Positions 1 to 8,757 of a stretch of DNA of 64,000 nt are shown in pieces. The DNA comes from CAYMZZ01 sp964395095 (GTDB lineage Bacteria > Bacteroidota > Bacteroidia > Chitinophagales > Chitinophagaceae). Below the pieces are notes generated by a model, which saw nothing but the letters and a program-made list of their open reading frames with translations, had not been told where the DNA came from and did no database searches. The position numbers and the translations under genes are program-made. The DNA is taken from the NCBI GenBank assembly GCA_964395095.1, contig CAYMZZ010000001.1, forward strand, positions 1-64,000, in the 5' to 3' direction. Numbering within the stretch: the stretch's first letter is position 1; each line of letters begins with the position of its first letter.

Positions 1-56
1 CGCTTCCGAAGGATAAACGCAAAAAGTCTACTTTTACCGGACAACAGTGATTTGTG

Positions 57-108
57 AATTTGAGAATTTGTTTACCCGCAATCACCCAAATCAACAAATT
101 CTCAAATT
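57..108. repeat. 16-bp inverted repeat downstream of the LysE-family gene
   Basis: The arms at 57-72 and 93-108 are perfect reverse complements (AATTTGAGAATTTGTT) around a 20-nt spacer. The repeat lies 3' of the minus-strand exporter gene, so it may act as a transcript end or be a dispersed AT-rich palindrome. No gene is visible in bases 1-138. Confidence 0.6.
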
Positions 109-138
109 TGCAAATTTTCAAATGCAAAATTCTTCCTT

Positions 139-798
139 TCATTCATTCAGCTTACTCGCCGCATCCTTTTTCGTCGCCATGCGCCAGCCGTGAATAAGTG
201 CCGTAAGGGCGAAGATGCCGCCAATAATCCAGTTGAGGACATGCTGATTATTGCTGATGCTATTGGCGATGAGGATACCGCCAAAGATGAAAACACAGTT
301 GCCGATAAAGGTGCCGATACCGATGCCCGCGATATAGGAATTATAATGATCAGGCCTGGGCATCAGGATTTTTTTGGTAAACAAAACCGTACTCCATCCA
401 AACCAGAAAGGAATTTGTACCGGGTTCACGGCACTCATTACCATACCCAGCACAAAGCGCGGCAGGGTGCTGCTCAGGATCACATTTTCATCCACACTGG
501 GGTGCAAGGCCGCATAAAAGCTGGATGCCGCCAACGCCAACACTATCAGCAGCGTCACCCACTCCAGGGCCTTGAATAAACGTTCCTGTTTTCGCACCCA
601 GTCCATAGCCACCAGGGAAAGTCGCACATAGATGATTTCTACAAAAAGAGATCCGAATGAAAAAAGCATGGCGGCCCACACGCCATCGGAAATGGCTAAT
701 TGCATGGCCGCGATATTGAGGGTGCCAAGGGGAAGGCTACCCAAAAAACTCACCAGCATGCCGGTGAGAAAAATCCGAAAAAGGCCAGGAATCTTCAA
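139..798 (-). CDS. LysE-family translocator (amino-acid exporter-like membrane protein)
   Basis: This 219-residue protein has about six hydrophobic segments. Its N-terminus (residues 10-35, with the small-residue stretch SFLGSLPLGTLN) matches the conserved start of LysE/RhtB exporters. Members move amino acids or related solutes out of the cytoplasm using the proton gradient, but the substrate here cannot be read from sequence. The central NPVQIPFWFGW segment fits the second conserved family block. The gene stands alone on the minus strand, 46 bp downstream of the ATP-grasp gene, and may share its transcript. Length is normal for the family. Confidence 0.8.
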   Translation of the reverse strand: MKIPGLFRIFLTGMLVSFLGSLPLGTLNIAAMQLAISDGVWAAMLFSFGSLFVEIIYVRLSLVAMDWVRKQERLFKALEWVTLLIVLALAASSFYAALHPSVDENVILSSTLPRFVLGMVMSAVNPVQIPFWFGWSTVLFTKKILMPRPDHYNSYIAGIGIGTFIGNCVFIFGGILIANSISNNQHVLNWIIGGIFALTALIHGWRMATKKDAASKLNE

Positions 799-844
799 AT
801 TGGTGGGTTATAGATTCAACAGATAAAATTAAAGAATCCCTCGC

Positions 845-1888
845 TTAATCATATTTTTCCAGCATGCGGAAATGTTTGCGCGATTCCTTCAGGAAACGCC
901 AACCCCGCATGAAAGACCAATAAGGTGTGCCATGGCGATGATTATAGCGGCTGATACGATATAAGGCTTTCCAGTGCCGGAGAATTTCACGGTAGGCCTG
1001 CCAGAGACTCATCCCGCAATCATAAATATGATTGGGCTCCGCACCGCAACCATTGTATTCGAGAATCAGAAAATTCCGCCCCTGCTTCAGGTCCTCAATC
1101 GATGTGGTCTTAATATCATAGCGGCCATAGTAAAAATGACGGGTATGGTGACTGAGTTCATCAAACACCTCATGCAACTCGCCATTAATTTCCTGGTGCA
1201 GGTTGGTGAAGTGTGCGCCCCGGTTATGGTTGCCGGCATACGACAGGTAGAATATCTCCCCTTCGGGAACCACCCTGTCGAACCGATGCCCGTGCCGGTG
1301 TTCCATCTCCTCCATGCGGTAGCGCGCCCGCGGATGCGCCTCCACCAATTGTCGCAGATTCAGGCGCCCATCGCCCTTTACCTGCAACAGTTCTTTATGA
1401 ATAAATCCGCTCACCACGCCTTTGTGCTGATCGGGATAGCGATAGTAAAACACGCTTACTTCCACGGGCAGGTCAACCAGATCCTGCACAATGTATTCCA
1501 CCGGAATTTTCTCGTGGTATTTTCTCAATTGCTCTTCGTTGTCAATCTTCCGGAACAGGATGCCCTTCATGCCAACATCGGGCTTCACAATAAAAGGATA
1601 CGAAAAGCCCGCCTGCTCCAGGATAGCAATCACCTGCTCAAAGGGCAGATCATGCAGGATATAAACCGTTCGGGGAACCAGGTGAGCTGGCAACTGGTCG
1701 TACATCTCCTTCTTACCCTCCCCTTCAAAGCCGCCAAATGTGATAGTTGGATTGGAAGAGCTGAAAAACCAGAATGAGCCGCTGCGTAAACAATACCAGA
1801 ACCATATGGGGCTGATAGGTGCGTAAAGCACATAAAAATTCCACAGTTCCCAATGGGTGATTCGTTTTAATAAATTCCTGATCTTCAT
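845..1888 (-). CDS. ATP-grasp domain protein, D-Ala-D-Ala-ligase-like
   Basis: The 347-residue product has an ATP-grasp core. The segment around residues 90-150 (FIVKPDVGMKG, then EYIVQDLVDLPVEVSVFYYR) resembles the nucleotide-binding lobe, and FLILEYNGCGAEPNHIYD near residue 285 carries the Glu/Asn metal-binding pattern of the family. Such enzymes couple ATP to carboxylate-amine ligation; the substrates are unknown. The N-terminus has aromatic-rich hydrophobic stretches that could associate with the membrane. Minus strand, upstream of the LysE-type exporter, so a biosynthesis-and-export pair is possible but unproven. Confidence 0.7.
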   Translation of the reverse strand: MKIRNLLKRITHWELWNFYVLYAPISPIWFWYCLRSGSFWFFSSSNPTITFGGFEGEGKKEMYDQLPAHLVPRTVYILHDLPFEQVIAILEQAGFSYPFIVKPDVGMKGILFRKIDNEEQLRKYHEKIPVEYIVQDLVDLPVEVSVFYYRYPDQHKGVVSGFIHKELLQVKGDGRLNLRQLVEAHPRARYRMEEMEHRHGHRFDRVVPEGEIFYLSYAGNHNRGAHFTNLHQEINGELHEVFDELSHHTRHFYYGRYDIKTTSIEDLKQGRNFLILEYNGCGAEPNHIYDCGMSLWQAYREILRHWKALYRISRYNHRHGTPYWSFMRGWRFLKESRKHFRMLEKYD

Positions 1889-1972
1889 GACAACGCGACA
1901 AAAATAACGGAAAGCTTAAGACATTGAAAAAGAATAGGCATTTTCCTTTAGATTTGACTAAAATTGAATGCT

Positions 1973-2752
1973 ATGAATGTACCCACGGTGGCGCAGATGT
2001 TGGCGGAGGGCCAAACACCCGAAGTACTGTTTTGGGTGGGATGTGCAGGAAGTTTTGACCCGCGGGCGCAAAAAGTGACCCGCGCCTTCGCCCTTATTCT
2101 CGAAAAGCTGGAAATTCGCTATGCCATTCTGGGCAATGAAGAACAGTGCACCGGCGACCCGGTGCGCAGGGCAGGCAATGAATTCCTGTTTCAGATGATG
2201 GCCTACCAAAATATCCAGGTGCTCAACAATTATGGTATCAAAAAAATTGTCACCACCTGCCCGCATTGTTTCAATACGCTCAAGAATGAATATCCCGAAC
2301 TGGGCGGCAACTATGAGGTGATCCACCACAGCAGTTTTCTGCAGCAATTAATCAACGAAGGCAGGATTAAGCTAAAAGAAGGCGGCACTTATAAGGGAAA
2401 AAAGATCACTTATCATGATAGTTGTTACCTCGGTCGCGCAAACAATATCTATGAAGCGCCCCGGCAGGTCCTGGAAATTTTTGACGCGGAACTGGTGGAA
2501 ATGAAAAGATGCCGGAGCAAGGGGCTTTGTTGTGGCGCCGGCGGCGCACAGATGTTTAAAGAAGAAGAAAAAGGCAATACCCGAATCAATATCGACCGCA
2601 GCAATGAAGCGCTGGAAACAGGCGCCAACTTTATAGCAGCCGCCTGCCCCTTCTGCAATACCATGCTCACCGATGGCGTAAAATTAGCCGACAAAGAAGA
2701 GGAAGTGAAAGTAGTGGATATAGCGGAGCTGGTGGCGGAAAGCATGGGATGA
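1973..2752 (+). CDS. (Fe-S)-binding protein, HdrB-like CCG domains
   Basis: The product has two cysteine-rich CCG domains as in heterodisulfide reductase subunit B, LutA and GlpC. They appear as FWVGCAGSFD with CPHCFN in the first half, and YHDSCYLGR, LCCGAGG and CPFCNTM in the second. The cysteines bind a non-cubane or 4Fe-4S cluster used in electron transfer. In Bacteroidota this protein usually partners a separate ferredoxin-type subunit, which is not seen next to it here. An in-frame TTG at 1964 exists, but ATG at 1973 is the better start. It is followed by a repeat-filled convergent intergenic region. Confidence 0.8.
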   Translation: MNVPTVAQMLAEGQTPEVLFWVGCAGSFDPRAQKVTRAFALILEKLEIRYAILGNEEQCTGDPVRRAGNEFLFQMMAYQNIQVLNNYGIKKIVTTCPHCFNTLKNEYPELGGNYEVIHHSSFLQQLINEGRIKLKEGGTYKGKKITYHDSCYLGRANNIYEAPRQVLEIFDAELVEMKRCRSKGLCCGAGGAQMFKEEEKGNTRINIDRSNEALETGANFIAAACPFCNTMLTDGVKLADKEEEVKVVDIAELVAESMG

Positions 2753-2754
2753 AA

Positions 2755-2895
2755 AGTTTTAAGTTTTAAGTTTTGAGTTTTAAGTTTTGAGTTTTAAGTA
2801 CTGAGTTTTTTCAAAACAAAAAGTAAATGAAATACAGACTGGGTGCTGGTCAATCAAATTAAACTTATTACTTAAAACTTATAACTTATAACTTC
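2755..2895. repeat. AAGTTTTAAG-type repeat cluster, inverted arms
   Basis: On the plus strand 2755-2805 is built from AAGTTTTAAG / GTTTTGAG units, and 2862-2893 carries the reverse-oriented units (TTAAAACTTATAACTTATAA). The two arms could form a long imperfect hairpin between the convergent genes on either side. The same family recurs at 3824-4001. Confidence 0.75.
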
Positions 2896-2901
2896 AACAA
2901 A

Positions 2902-3288
2902 CTACCTACAACTCCCCCCCAAACATTCCTGCACCAACATCGCATTTCTCAATTCCCCTTTCGGTACCGGAATACGAATCACTTTTACAACATTCGGCAC
3001 TTTTTGATACATGATTTCGAGGATATTGACCGTGCCGGTTTCACGCAGGTGTACGCGTCGCAATTGATGATTGTCCCTGTTGAAGAGGAGCTTTTGCTGA
3101 TTGAGGGTTACGCTTTCGCCTGTGATGGTAATTTCAGGCAGGGGCTTTCGATCGGGATCCATCAGTTGCCGCAGCAGGTAACGAAACCAGCCCATCCGTC
3201 TTCTTTCCCATTGAAGAAAAAGTTTCCATTCCTCCCTCGTGTACACCCAATGGGCCAGCACGGTACCTGTATTCCTGATCACCCGCAT
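2902..3288 (-). CDS. conserved hypothetical protein, 128 aa
   Basis: I do not recognise this protein. It is small and basic, with a tryptophan-rich N-terminal half (WVYTREEW, LQWERRRMGWFRYLL) and a C-terminal beta-rich half ending in VPKGELRNAMLVQECLGGSCR. The open frame extends further upstream to 3438, but that part overlaps the divergent gene starting at 3320. I therefore take the internal ATG at 3288 as the start, leaving a 31-bp divergent intergenic space. The close divergent layout suggests the two small genes share a promoter region. Confidence 0.6.
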   Translation of the reverse strand: MRVIRNTGTVLAHWVYTREEWKLFLQWERRRMGWFRYLLRQLMDPDRKPLPEITITGESVTLNQQKLLFNRDNHQLRRVHLRETGTVNILEIMYQKVPNVVKVIRIPVPKGELRNAMLVQECLGGSCR

Positions 3289-3319
3289 AGGATTGCTATT
3301 TAGGACGTAATTTCGCTGT

Positions 3320-3832
3320 ATGAATCTTGAATACAAATACCTTCTCGACGGTAATTTCCCGGCCAATTCCCGTGTGTGGGTGTACCAGTGCAGCCGTTTG
3401 CTCAGCATGGGAGAGGCGCTGCAGGCTGAAGAGGCCATTCGGGAATTTGTGAGCCAGTGGAAAACGCATGGGGCACCCGTAAAAGGAGCCGGTTATCTAT
3501 TCTTCGGGCAATTCCTGGTGCTGATGGCCGATGAATCCCTCAACGGCGTGAGTGGTTGCAGTACCGACAGCTCGGTTCATTTTGTAAAATCGCTGGAACA
3601 AAAATTCCAGGTTAGCTTTTTCGACCGGACCCAACTCGCATTTGTTGTAAACGACAAAATACAAATGCTCCCCCTTTCCCAGCTCAGCTATGCCGCCCAA
3701 AACGGGTTTATTAAAGATGATACCCTTTTCTTCCAAAATACCGTGCAAACGAAAGGGGAGCTGGAAGAAAAATGGATAGTGAAAGTGGCGGAAAGTTGGT
3801 TGAAAGAGAGGGTGGGAAGTGGTAAGTTGTAA
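3320..3832 (+). CDS. conserved hypothetical protein, 170 aa
   Basis: This soluble protein has no signal peptide or membrane segment. The N-terminal third is helical (WVYQCSRLLSMGEALQAEEAIREFVSQWK) and the middle has a single Cys in SGCSTDSSVHF. Similar short Bacteroidota proteins are often labelled ABC transporter ATPase in databases, but no Walker A or B motif is present here, so I would not use that name. The last codons run into the AAGTTTTAAG repeat cluster, which supplies the stop codon. Divergent from the gene at 2902-3288. Confidence 0.65.
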   Translation: MNLEYKYLLDGNFPANSRVWVYQCSRLLSMGEALQAEEAIREFVSQWKTHGAPVKGAGYLFFGQFLVLMADESLNGVSGCSTDSSVHFVKSLEQKFQVSFFDRTQLAFVVNDKIQMLPLSQLSYAAQNGFIKDDTLFFQNTVQTKGELEEKWIVKVAESWLKERVGSGKL

Positions 3833-4001
3833 GTTTTAAGTGGTAAGTTTTAAGTGATAAGTTATAAGAGTAAAGGTTGATGGCATGATAAAACCTGGAT
3901 GTCAAAAAATTAGAACCCCACAACTACACAATAACCATTTGAAATATTTCCTAAACCATTCCACTTAAAACTTACTACTTAAAACTTAAAACTTACAACT
4001 C
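3824..4001. repeat. second AAGTTTTAAG-type repeat pair
   Basis: Plus-oriented units occupy 3824-3868 (AAGTTGTAAGTTTTAAGTGG and similar), and reverse-oriented units occupy 3960-4000 (CACTTAAAACTTACTACTTA and similar). About 90 bp of unremarkable AT-rich sequence lies between. The left arm overlaps the end of the upstream coding sequence. Confidence 0.7.
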
Positions 4002-4040
4002 ACTCCCCCTGCCATCCTGTCACCTTTCCCCCATTTCCTC

Positions 4041-4048
4041 TATATTTG
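4041..4048 (+). promoter_or_regulatory. Bacteroidota -7 promoter box upstream of miaB
   Basis: TATATTTG matches the phylum consensus TAnnTTTG, 20 nt before the miaB ATG. A matching -33 box is not clear. Confidence 0.5.
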
Positions 4049-4068
4049 CAGTTCAAACTTTTGCTAAA

Positions 4069-5514
4069 ATGCTTGACTTGATGACAGCTAAGGTACAGGA
4101 TGAGAGCCGGCAGGGGGAAGCTTATGCACCCTTTGCGCAGGATTCCAACCCATACCGCAAGCGTTTTTATATTGAGAGCTATGGTTGTCAGATGAATTTC
4201 GCTGATAGTGAGATTGTTGCCTCCATACTCAATGGGGCTGGTTTTGGTGCCACCCGCAACCTGGAAGAAGCTGACCTCGTGTTTATCAATACCTGTTCTA
4301 TTCGCGAAAAAGCGGAGCAAACGGTACGCAAGCGGTTGACGGAATTCCGCAAGGCCAAAGAGCAGCGTAAAGGTATGCTGGTGGGTGTGCTGGGTTGTAT
4401 GGCCGAGCGCCTGAAAAGCAAATTTTTGGAGGAAGAAAAGCTGGTTGACCTGGTAGTGGGCCCCGATGCCTACCGGAGCCTTCCTGCCCTGGTAGAAGAG
4501 GCCGAAGGCGGTCAAAAAGCCGTGAATGTACTCCTGAGTCGCGAAGAAACCTATGCCGATATTGCGCCGGTACGACTGGATACGAACGGCGTCACCGCTT
4601 TTGTAAGCATCATGCGTGGTTGCAACAATATGTGCAGCTTCTGCGTGGTACCCTTTACCCGGGGAAGGGAAAGAAGCCGCGATGCGGAAAGCATCCTGCA
4701 GGAATGCCGCGACCTGTTTGAAAAAGGCTATCGCGATATTACCCTGCTGGGTCAGAATGTGGACAGTTACCATTATGTGCCCGAGGAAAGCCCCATGGCA
4801 CATGGCTCTCAGCAGGCCGTAAACTTTGCGCAACTGCTCGAAAGGGTAGCTTCCATCTCTCCCCTGCTACGCGTTCGGTTTTCCACCTCGCATCCCAAGG
4901 ATATTACCGATGATGTTTTACACAGCATGGCCCGCCATGAAAATATCTGCAAATATATTCACCTGCCCCTGCAAAGTGGCAGTACGCGTGTGCTTCAATT
5001 GATGAACCGCACTTATACGCGCGAATGGTACAAAGCCAAAGTGGACCGCATTCGTGAAATCATTCCGGATTGCGGCCTCAGTTCCGATATCATCAGCGGC
5101 TTTTGCACCGAAACAGAAGAAGACCACCGGGACACACTCGATATGATGGCCTATGCAGGCTACGACCTTTCGTATATGTTTATCTATAGCGAAAGACCGG
5201 GCACCCTGGCGGCCAGGCGCTACCAGGATGATGTACCCGAAGAGGTAAAGAAAAGAAGGCTGCTCGAAATTGTGGATTTGCAAAACCGCCTTTCCCTGGA
5301 AAGCAATAAAAAAGATGTGGGCAGGCTCTTTACCGTGCTGATTGAAGGCGATAGCAAGCGAAGCGACCAGGACTGGATGGGCCGCAGTTCACAAAACAAA
5401 GTGGTGGTGTTCCCGAAAACAACAGCAACACTCGGCAAAGGCGACTATGTACAGGTGAGGATTACCGATTGTACACAGGCCACGTTGCTGGGAACCATTG
5501 AAATGGCGGGTTGA
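4069..5514 (+). CDS. miaB: tRNA-2-methylthio-N6-dimethylallyladenosine synthase MiaB
   Basis: MiaB is a radical-SAM methylthiotransferase that adds a methylthio group to i6A37 in tRNAs reading codons that begin with U. The order is canonical. The N-terminal MTTase domain has its three cluster cysteines (SYGCQMNFADSE, NTCSIRE, LGCMAE), then comes the radical-SAM motif CNNMCSFC near residue 185, and last a C-terminal TRAM domain (about 415-480). The 481-residue length is normal. The 5' end carries about 35 extra residues before the MTTase domain, common in this phylum. The gene leads a plus-strand run continuing into the sigma-54 activator. Confidence 0.95.
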   Translation: MLDLMTAKVQDESRQGEAYAPFAQDSNPYRKRFYIESYGCQMNFADSEIVASILNGAGFGATRNLEEADLVFINTCSIREKAEQTVRKRLTEFRKAKEQRKGMLVGVLGCMAERLKSKFLEEEKLVDLVVGPDAYRSLPALVEEAEGGQKAVNVLLSREETYADIAPVRLDTNGVTAFVSIMRGCNNMCSFCVVPFTRGRERSRDAESILQECRDLFEKGYRDITLLGQNVDSYHYVPEESPMAHGSQQAVNFAQLLERVASISPLLRVRFSTSHPKDITDDVLHSMARHENICKYIHLPLQSGSTRVLQLMNRTYTREWYKAKVDRIREIIPDCGLSSDIISGFCTETEEDHRDTLDMMAYAGYDLSYMFIYSERPGTLAARRYQDDVPEEVKKRRLLEIVDLQNRLSLESNKKDVGRLFTVLIEGDSKRSDQDWMGRSSQNKVVVFPKTTATLGKGDYVQVRITDCTQATLLGTIEMAG

Positions 5515-5568
5515 GAAAGGGCGCCGTCCCAAATAACCGGTAACCATATCGGAAAATAGCGAGAAATA

Positions 5569-6828
5569 ATGGACATTCAACTGATAAAAAACCGTTTTGG
5601 CATCATCGGCAACTCGCCTGCACTCAACTATGCGTTGCAGGTGGCGGCCCAGGTGGCCAATACCGATCTAACGGTCCTCATTATGGGCGAAAGTGGTGTG
5701 GGCAAGGAAGCCTTCAGCACCATCATTCATTCGCTATCGAACCGGAAACATAACCCCTTTATTGCCGTTAACTGTGGCGCTATTCCGGAAGGCACCATCG
5801 ATTCCGAACTCTTTGGTCACGAAAAGGGATCCTTTACCGGAGCGGTTGATTCCCGCAAGGGTTATTTTGAAACCGTGAATGGCGGTACCATCTTCCTCGA
5901 CGAAATTGGTGAATTGCCGCTGGGTACCCAGGCCCGGCTATTGCGTGTGCTGGAAGCCGGGGAATATATCCGTGTGGGTAGTAGTAAAGTACAAAAGACC
6001 GATGTTCGGGTAATCGCCGCTACCAACAAAGACCTGCTTCAACTGGTGCAGCAGGGGAAGTTTCGCGAAGACCTATACTACCGGCTGAGTACCGTACCCA
6101 TTCGCGTACCGGCCCTGCATGAGCGAAAGGAAGATATCCATTTACTGTTCCGGAAATTCTCGGCCGATTTTGCCGACAAATACAAGACCCCTTCCGTTCA
6201 ACTGGATGAGGAAGCCAAAAACCTGTTAATTAACTATCCCTGGCCGGGCAATGTGCGGGAATTGAAGAATATTGCCGAGCAGATTTCGGTGTTATCGGAA
6301 AACAAGCAAATTAGCGCAAGGGATTTGACAAAATACCTGCAACCTTATTCCAGCAACCGCCTGCCTGCTGTTGTTGTAGGCGGCAATGGCCAGGCGCATG
6401 AGTTTGCCAACGAGCGGGAAATCCTTTACAAGCTTTTTTTCGACATGAAGAAAGATGTAACGGAACTGAAGCGAATGTTTCTGGAGGTATTGCAGAACCC
6501 ATCGCTTGCGGCGCAGAACCCATCTATGATCAATGAGCTGAAGGAGATGAAGTCGCACGAAGTGTCGTCGCCCATGCTGATGCATGCTTCCCATCCATCA
6601 GCCGGGGTACTGCCCGCCTCTTCCCAGCCAGTGCTGATGCACCATGCTGGTGATATTCACGACCATGAAGAGGTGGAGGAAAGCCTCAACATCATGGACA
6701 AGGAAAAAGAACTGATCATTAAGGCCCTGCGCAAACATAAGGGCAAGCGCAAGGACGCGGCCCTCGACCTGGGCATCAGCGAAAGAACACTTTACCGAAA
6801 ACTCAAGGAGTACGATATAGATGAGTAA
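5569..6828 (+). CDS. sigma-54-interacting transcriptional regulator without receiver domain
   Basis: The 419-residue protein is an AAA+ enhancer-binding protein. It has Walker A GESGVGKE (about 40-47), a GSFTGA loop where most relatives have GAFTGA, LDEIGELPL for Walker B, FREDLYYRL and WPGNVRELKN. A Fis-type helix-turn-helix follows at the C-terminus (DAALDLGISERTLYRKLKE). It contacts sigma-54 RNA polymerase and drives open-complex formation. There is no N-terminal receiver or GAF domain, so activity is probably set by level or a partner. A roughly 100-residue linker (275-375) separates AAA+ and HTH. It overlaps the lptE start by 8 bp. Confidence 0.9.
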   Translation: MDIQLIKNRFGIIGNSPALNYALQVAAQVANTDLTVLIMGESGVGKEAFSTIIHSLSNRKHNPFIAVNCGAIPEGTIDSELFGHEKGSFTGAVDSRKGYFETVNGGTIFLDEIGELPLGTQARLLRVLEAGEYIRVGSSKVQKTDVRVIAATNKDLLQLVQQGKFREDLYYRLSTVPIRVPALHERKEDIHLLFRKFSADFADKYKTPSVQLDEEAKNLLINYPWPGNVRELKNIAEQISVLSENKQISARDLTKYLQPYSSNRLPAVVVGGNGQAHEFANEREILYKLFFDMKKDVTELKRMFLEVLQNPSLAAQNPSMINELKEMKSHEVSSPMLMHASHPSAGVLPASSQPVLMHHAGDIHDHEEVEESLNIMDKEKELIIKALRKHKGKRKDAALDLGISERTLYRKLKEYDIDE

Positions 6829-7351
6829 GGCTAAATTTTTCAGCGGATCAATTGTGGTGGCAATTTTGGCCGGTATCTGGGCTTTGTCGGCCACCAGCAC
6901 CGGATGCAAGGTTTATTCCTTTCGGGATTTCAGTATCCCTGATTCCATCCAGGTCATTAAGGTGAATTACATCGACAACAAGGCCAGCTATGTGAACCCC
7001 AACCTTACCCCACGGTTAACAGACCGTATCCGGCAAAAAATTGTAAGCCAGACCCGGTTGAAGCAAACCAATGGTAGCGATGCCGATTGGGAACTCAACG
7101 CCGTGGTAACGGGCTATTCGTTTAGCACATCCGGTATTTCGAATCAGCAGGTTGCCTCCAACCGCCTGACCATTACCGTGAAAGTAAGTATCAACAAGAT
7201 CAAGAGTGGAGATGTGGAGGATCACGATATCAGCCGGAGTTTTGACTTTCCCGCTACCCAATCCATTCAGCAGGCGGAATCCGGTTTGCTCGACGAAATA
7301 ATCCGCGGCCTGGCCGATGATATTTTCAATAAGATTTTCTCTAACTGGTAA
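6821..7351 (+). CDS. lptE: LPS-assembly lipoprotein LptE-like
   Basis: The 176-residue protein has an N-terminal hydrophobic signal followed by TSTGC, whose cysteine (about residue 29) would be lipidated. The rest is a mixed alpha/beta domain with the Bacteroidota LptE pattern YSFRDFSIP near the start and a C-terminal helix (DEIIRGLADDIFNKIFSNW). LptE plugs the LptD barrel and guides lipopolysaccharide to the outer leaflet. It overlaps the preceding activator gene and is followed by a helical-repeat protein and secG, an arrangement I recall from related genomes. Confidence 0.8.
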   Translation: MSKAKFFSGSIVVAILAGIWALSATSTGCKVYSFRDFSIPDSIQVIKVNYIDNKASYVNPNLTPRLTDRIRQKIVSQTRLKQTNGSDADWELNAVVTGYSFSTSGISNQQVASNRLTITVKVSINKIKSGDVEDHDISRSFDFPATQSIQQAESGLLDEIIRGLADDIFNKIFSNW

Positions 7352-7404
7352 GAATCATTTCCCGATTCACATTTTTTAGCAAGCATATCCTTTATTTTGC
7401 GGGT

Positions 7405-8322
7405 ATGAATCCTTTGCTGAATGAATTAAGCCGGAAACTATTGGGCCAGGCCAACCTGGCCGATTCCCATGTGCAGGAGCTGGAAGAAAAAGCGGCCCGC
7501 TATCCTGCATTTGCCAGCCTGCAATTATTGCTGGCGGCTCGAAAAAAGCAACTCAATCCCGATTCAGTTTCGACATTCAGCGGAAAAGCTGCCTTCTTTC
7601 TCCATAACCCGCTTTGGGCCGAAGAATGCTGGCAGACTTCAGCGGAAATAATTAGCAGCAGGGAGCTGGAGCCTTTTTCTGTTACGGATGAATTACCCTC
7701 GACACCGACATTGGACACTCCCTACCAGGCCGAGTTGGAAACAGCCTTTACAGCAGAAGAACTGGTGGTGCAGACAGGAGCTGAGGAATCAAAAGAACAA
7801 GCGGAAAATCCGGATGCACAAGGATGGGACAATGCTGAAGAAGACGAAGAATTGGCGGCGGAAAACCTATCGGAGATCGAAAAACCCTTCCCTGCCATAC
7901 CGGGACCACTTCCTGTAGCGAGTGCAACAACAGCCAAATCAGCCAGCGATTTGCTCACCTTCGAACCCTACCATACCGTTGATTATTTCGCCTCACAGGG
8001 AATCCGGTATCGGGAGGAACAGAAAGAGAAAGATCGCTTCAGCGTTCAGTTGCGCAGTTTTACCGAATGGCTCAAAACCATGAAGCGGCTTCCGGTATCG
8101 GAGCAGGTGGCCATAAGCTCCGTTTCGGAAGAAAAGAAAGTGGAGCAGATGGCCGAAGTATCCATCGCACCCCGCGAAATTGTGACCGAAACCATGGCTG
8201 AGGTGTGGGAGAAGCAGGGCAACCGCGAAAAGGCGATCCAGCTCTATCAGAAATTAAGTTTGCTTGATCCCGCCAAAAGCGCTTATTTTGCAGCCAAAAT
8301 CGACAAATTAAAGCATTCCTGA
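7405..8322 (+). CDS. hypothetical protein with acidic linker and C-terminal TPR-like repeat
   Basis: I do not recognise a named family. The 305-residue protein has a helical N-terminus (1-80), a long acidic low-complexity linker rich in Glu and Ala (about 100-170), and a short segment FSVQLRSFTEWLKTMKRLP. The C-terminal helix pair (VWEKQGNREKAIQLYQKLSLLDP) reads as one TPR unit. No signal peptide is seen. It lies between lptE and secG, one base from the latter, so a role in envelope assembly is plausible but inferred only from position. Confidence 0.7.
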   Translation: MNPLLNELSRKLLGQANLADSHVQELEEKAARYPAFASLQLLLAARKKQLNPDSVSTFSGKAAFFLHNPLWAEECWQTSAEIISSRELEPFSVTDELPSTPTLDTPYQAELETAFTAEELVVQTGAEESKEQAENPDAQGWDNAEEDEELAAENLSEIEKPFPAIPGPLPVASATTAKSASDLLTFEPYHTVDYFASQGIRYREEQKEKDRFSVQLRSFTEWLKTMKRLPVSEQVAISSVSEEKKVEQMAEVSIAPREIVTETMAEVWEKQGNREKAIQLYQKLSLLDPAKSAYFAAKIDKLKHS

Positions 8323-8323
8323 T

Positions 8324-8689
8324 ATGACCCTCTTATTCGTGATACTGATTGTGCTGGCCTCTGTGGTACTTGGTCTCATCGTATTGATTCAGAACCCCAA
8401 AGGTGGCGGTCTCGCCGGTAGCTTTGGTGGTTTCAGCAACCAGTTGATGGGTGTGAAACAAACCACCGATGTGCTGGAAAAGGGTACCTGGGTTTTCGGT
8501 GCCGTCATTGCCGCACTCTGCATCGCTTCCTATTTCTTTATCCCGACGAATGTAACAGCCGGCGGCACAGATCCTTCCCGATTCCAAAATCTTCCTTCGG
8601 GTGGCGCTGCCCAGCCTGGCTCAACGGTTCCCTTTGATCAGGGCCTTACTCCGCCGGCCAATGCTCCGGTGGATAGCAATAATCCATAA
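8324..8689 (+). CDS. secG: preprotein translocase subunit SecG
   Basis: SecG is the small membrane partner of the SecYE channel and helps SecA-driven protein export. The protein shows two transmembrane helices (about 3-22 and 54-73) around the conserved cytoplasmic loop LIQNPKGGGLAGSFGG. A Pro/Gly-rich C-terminal tail of about 45 residues is longer than in E. coli but usual in Bacteroidota. It ends the lptE operon and is followed at once by a strong terminator hairpin. Confidence 0.92.
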   Translation: MTLLFVILIVLASVVLGLIVLIQNPKGGGLAGSFGGFSNQLMGVKQTTDVLEKGTWVFGAVIAALCIASYFFIPTNVTAGGTDPSRFQNLPSGGAAQPGSTVPFDQGLTPPANAPVDSNNP

Positions 8690-8708
8690 GCTTAAAGCTA
8701 TCAAATAT

Positions 8709-8737
8709 AAAACCCCGTCGGATCGACGGGGTTTTTT
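8709..8737 (+). terminator. rho-independent terminator after secG
   Basis: AAAACCCCGTCG (8709-8720) pairs perfectly with CGACGGGGTTTT (8724-8735) over a 3-nt loop, followed by a T run. It closes the lptE-secG transcript. Confidence 0.9.
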
Positions 8738-8757
8738 GTTTATTTTGTTGTCAATCT

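Noticed and set aside
974..1777. 267-codon plus-strand frame opposite the ATP-grasp gene
   Set aside because: The minus-strand frame has conserved ATP-grasp motifs; the plus frame has no family features and is a shadow of it.
3320..3832. ABC transporter ATPase annotation often attached to this family
   Set aside because: No Walker A, Walker B or signature motif is present.
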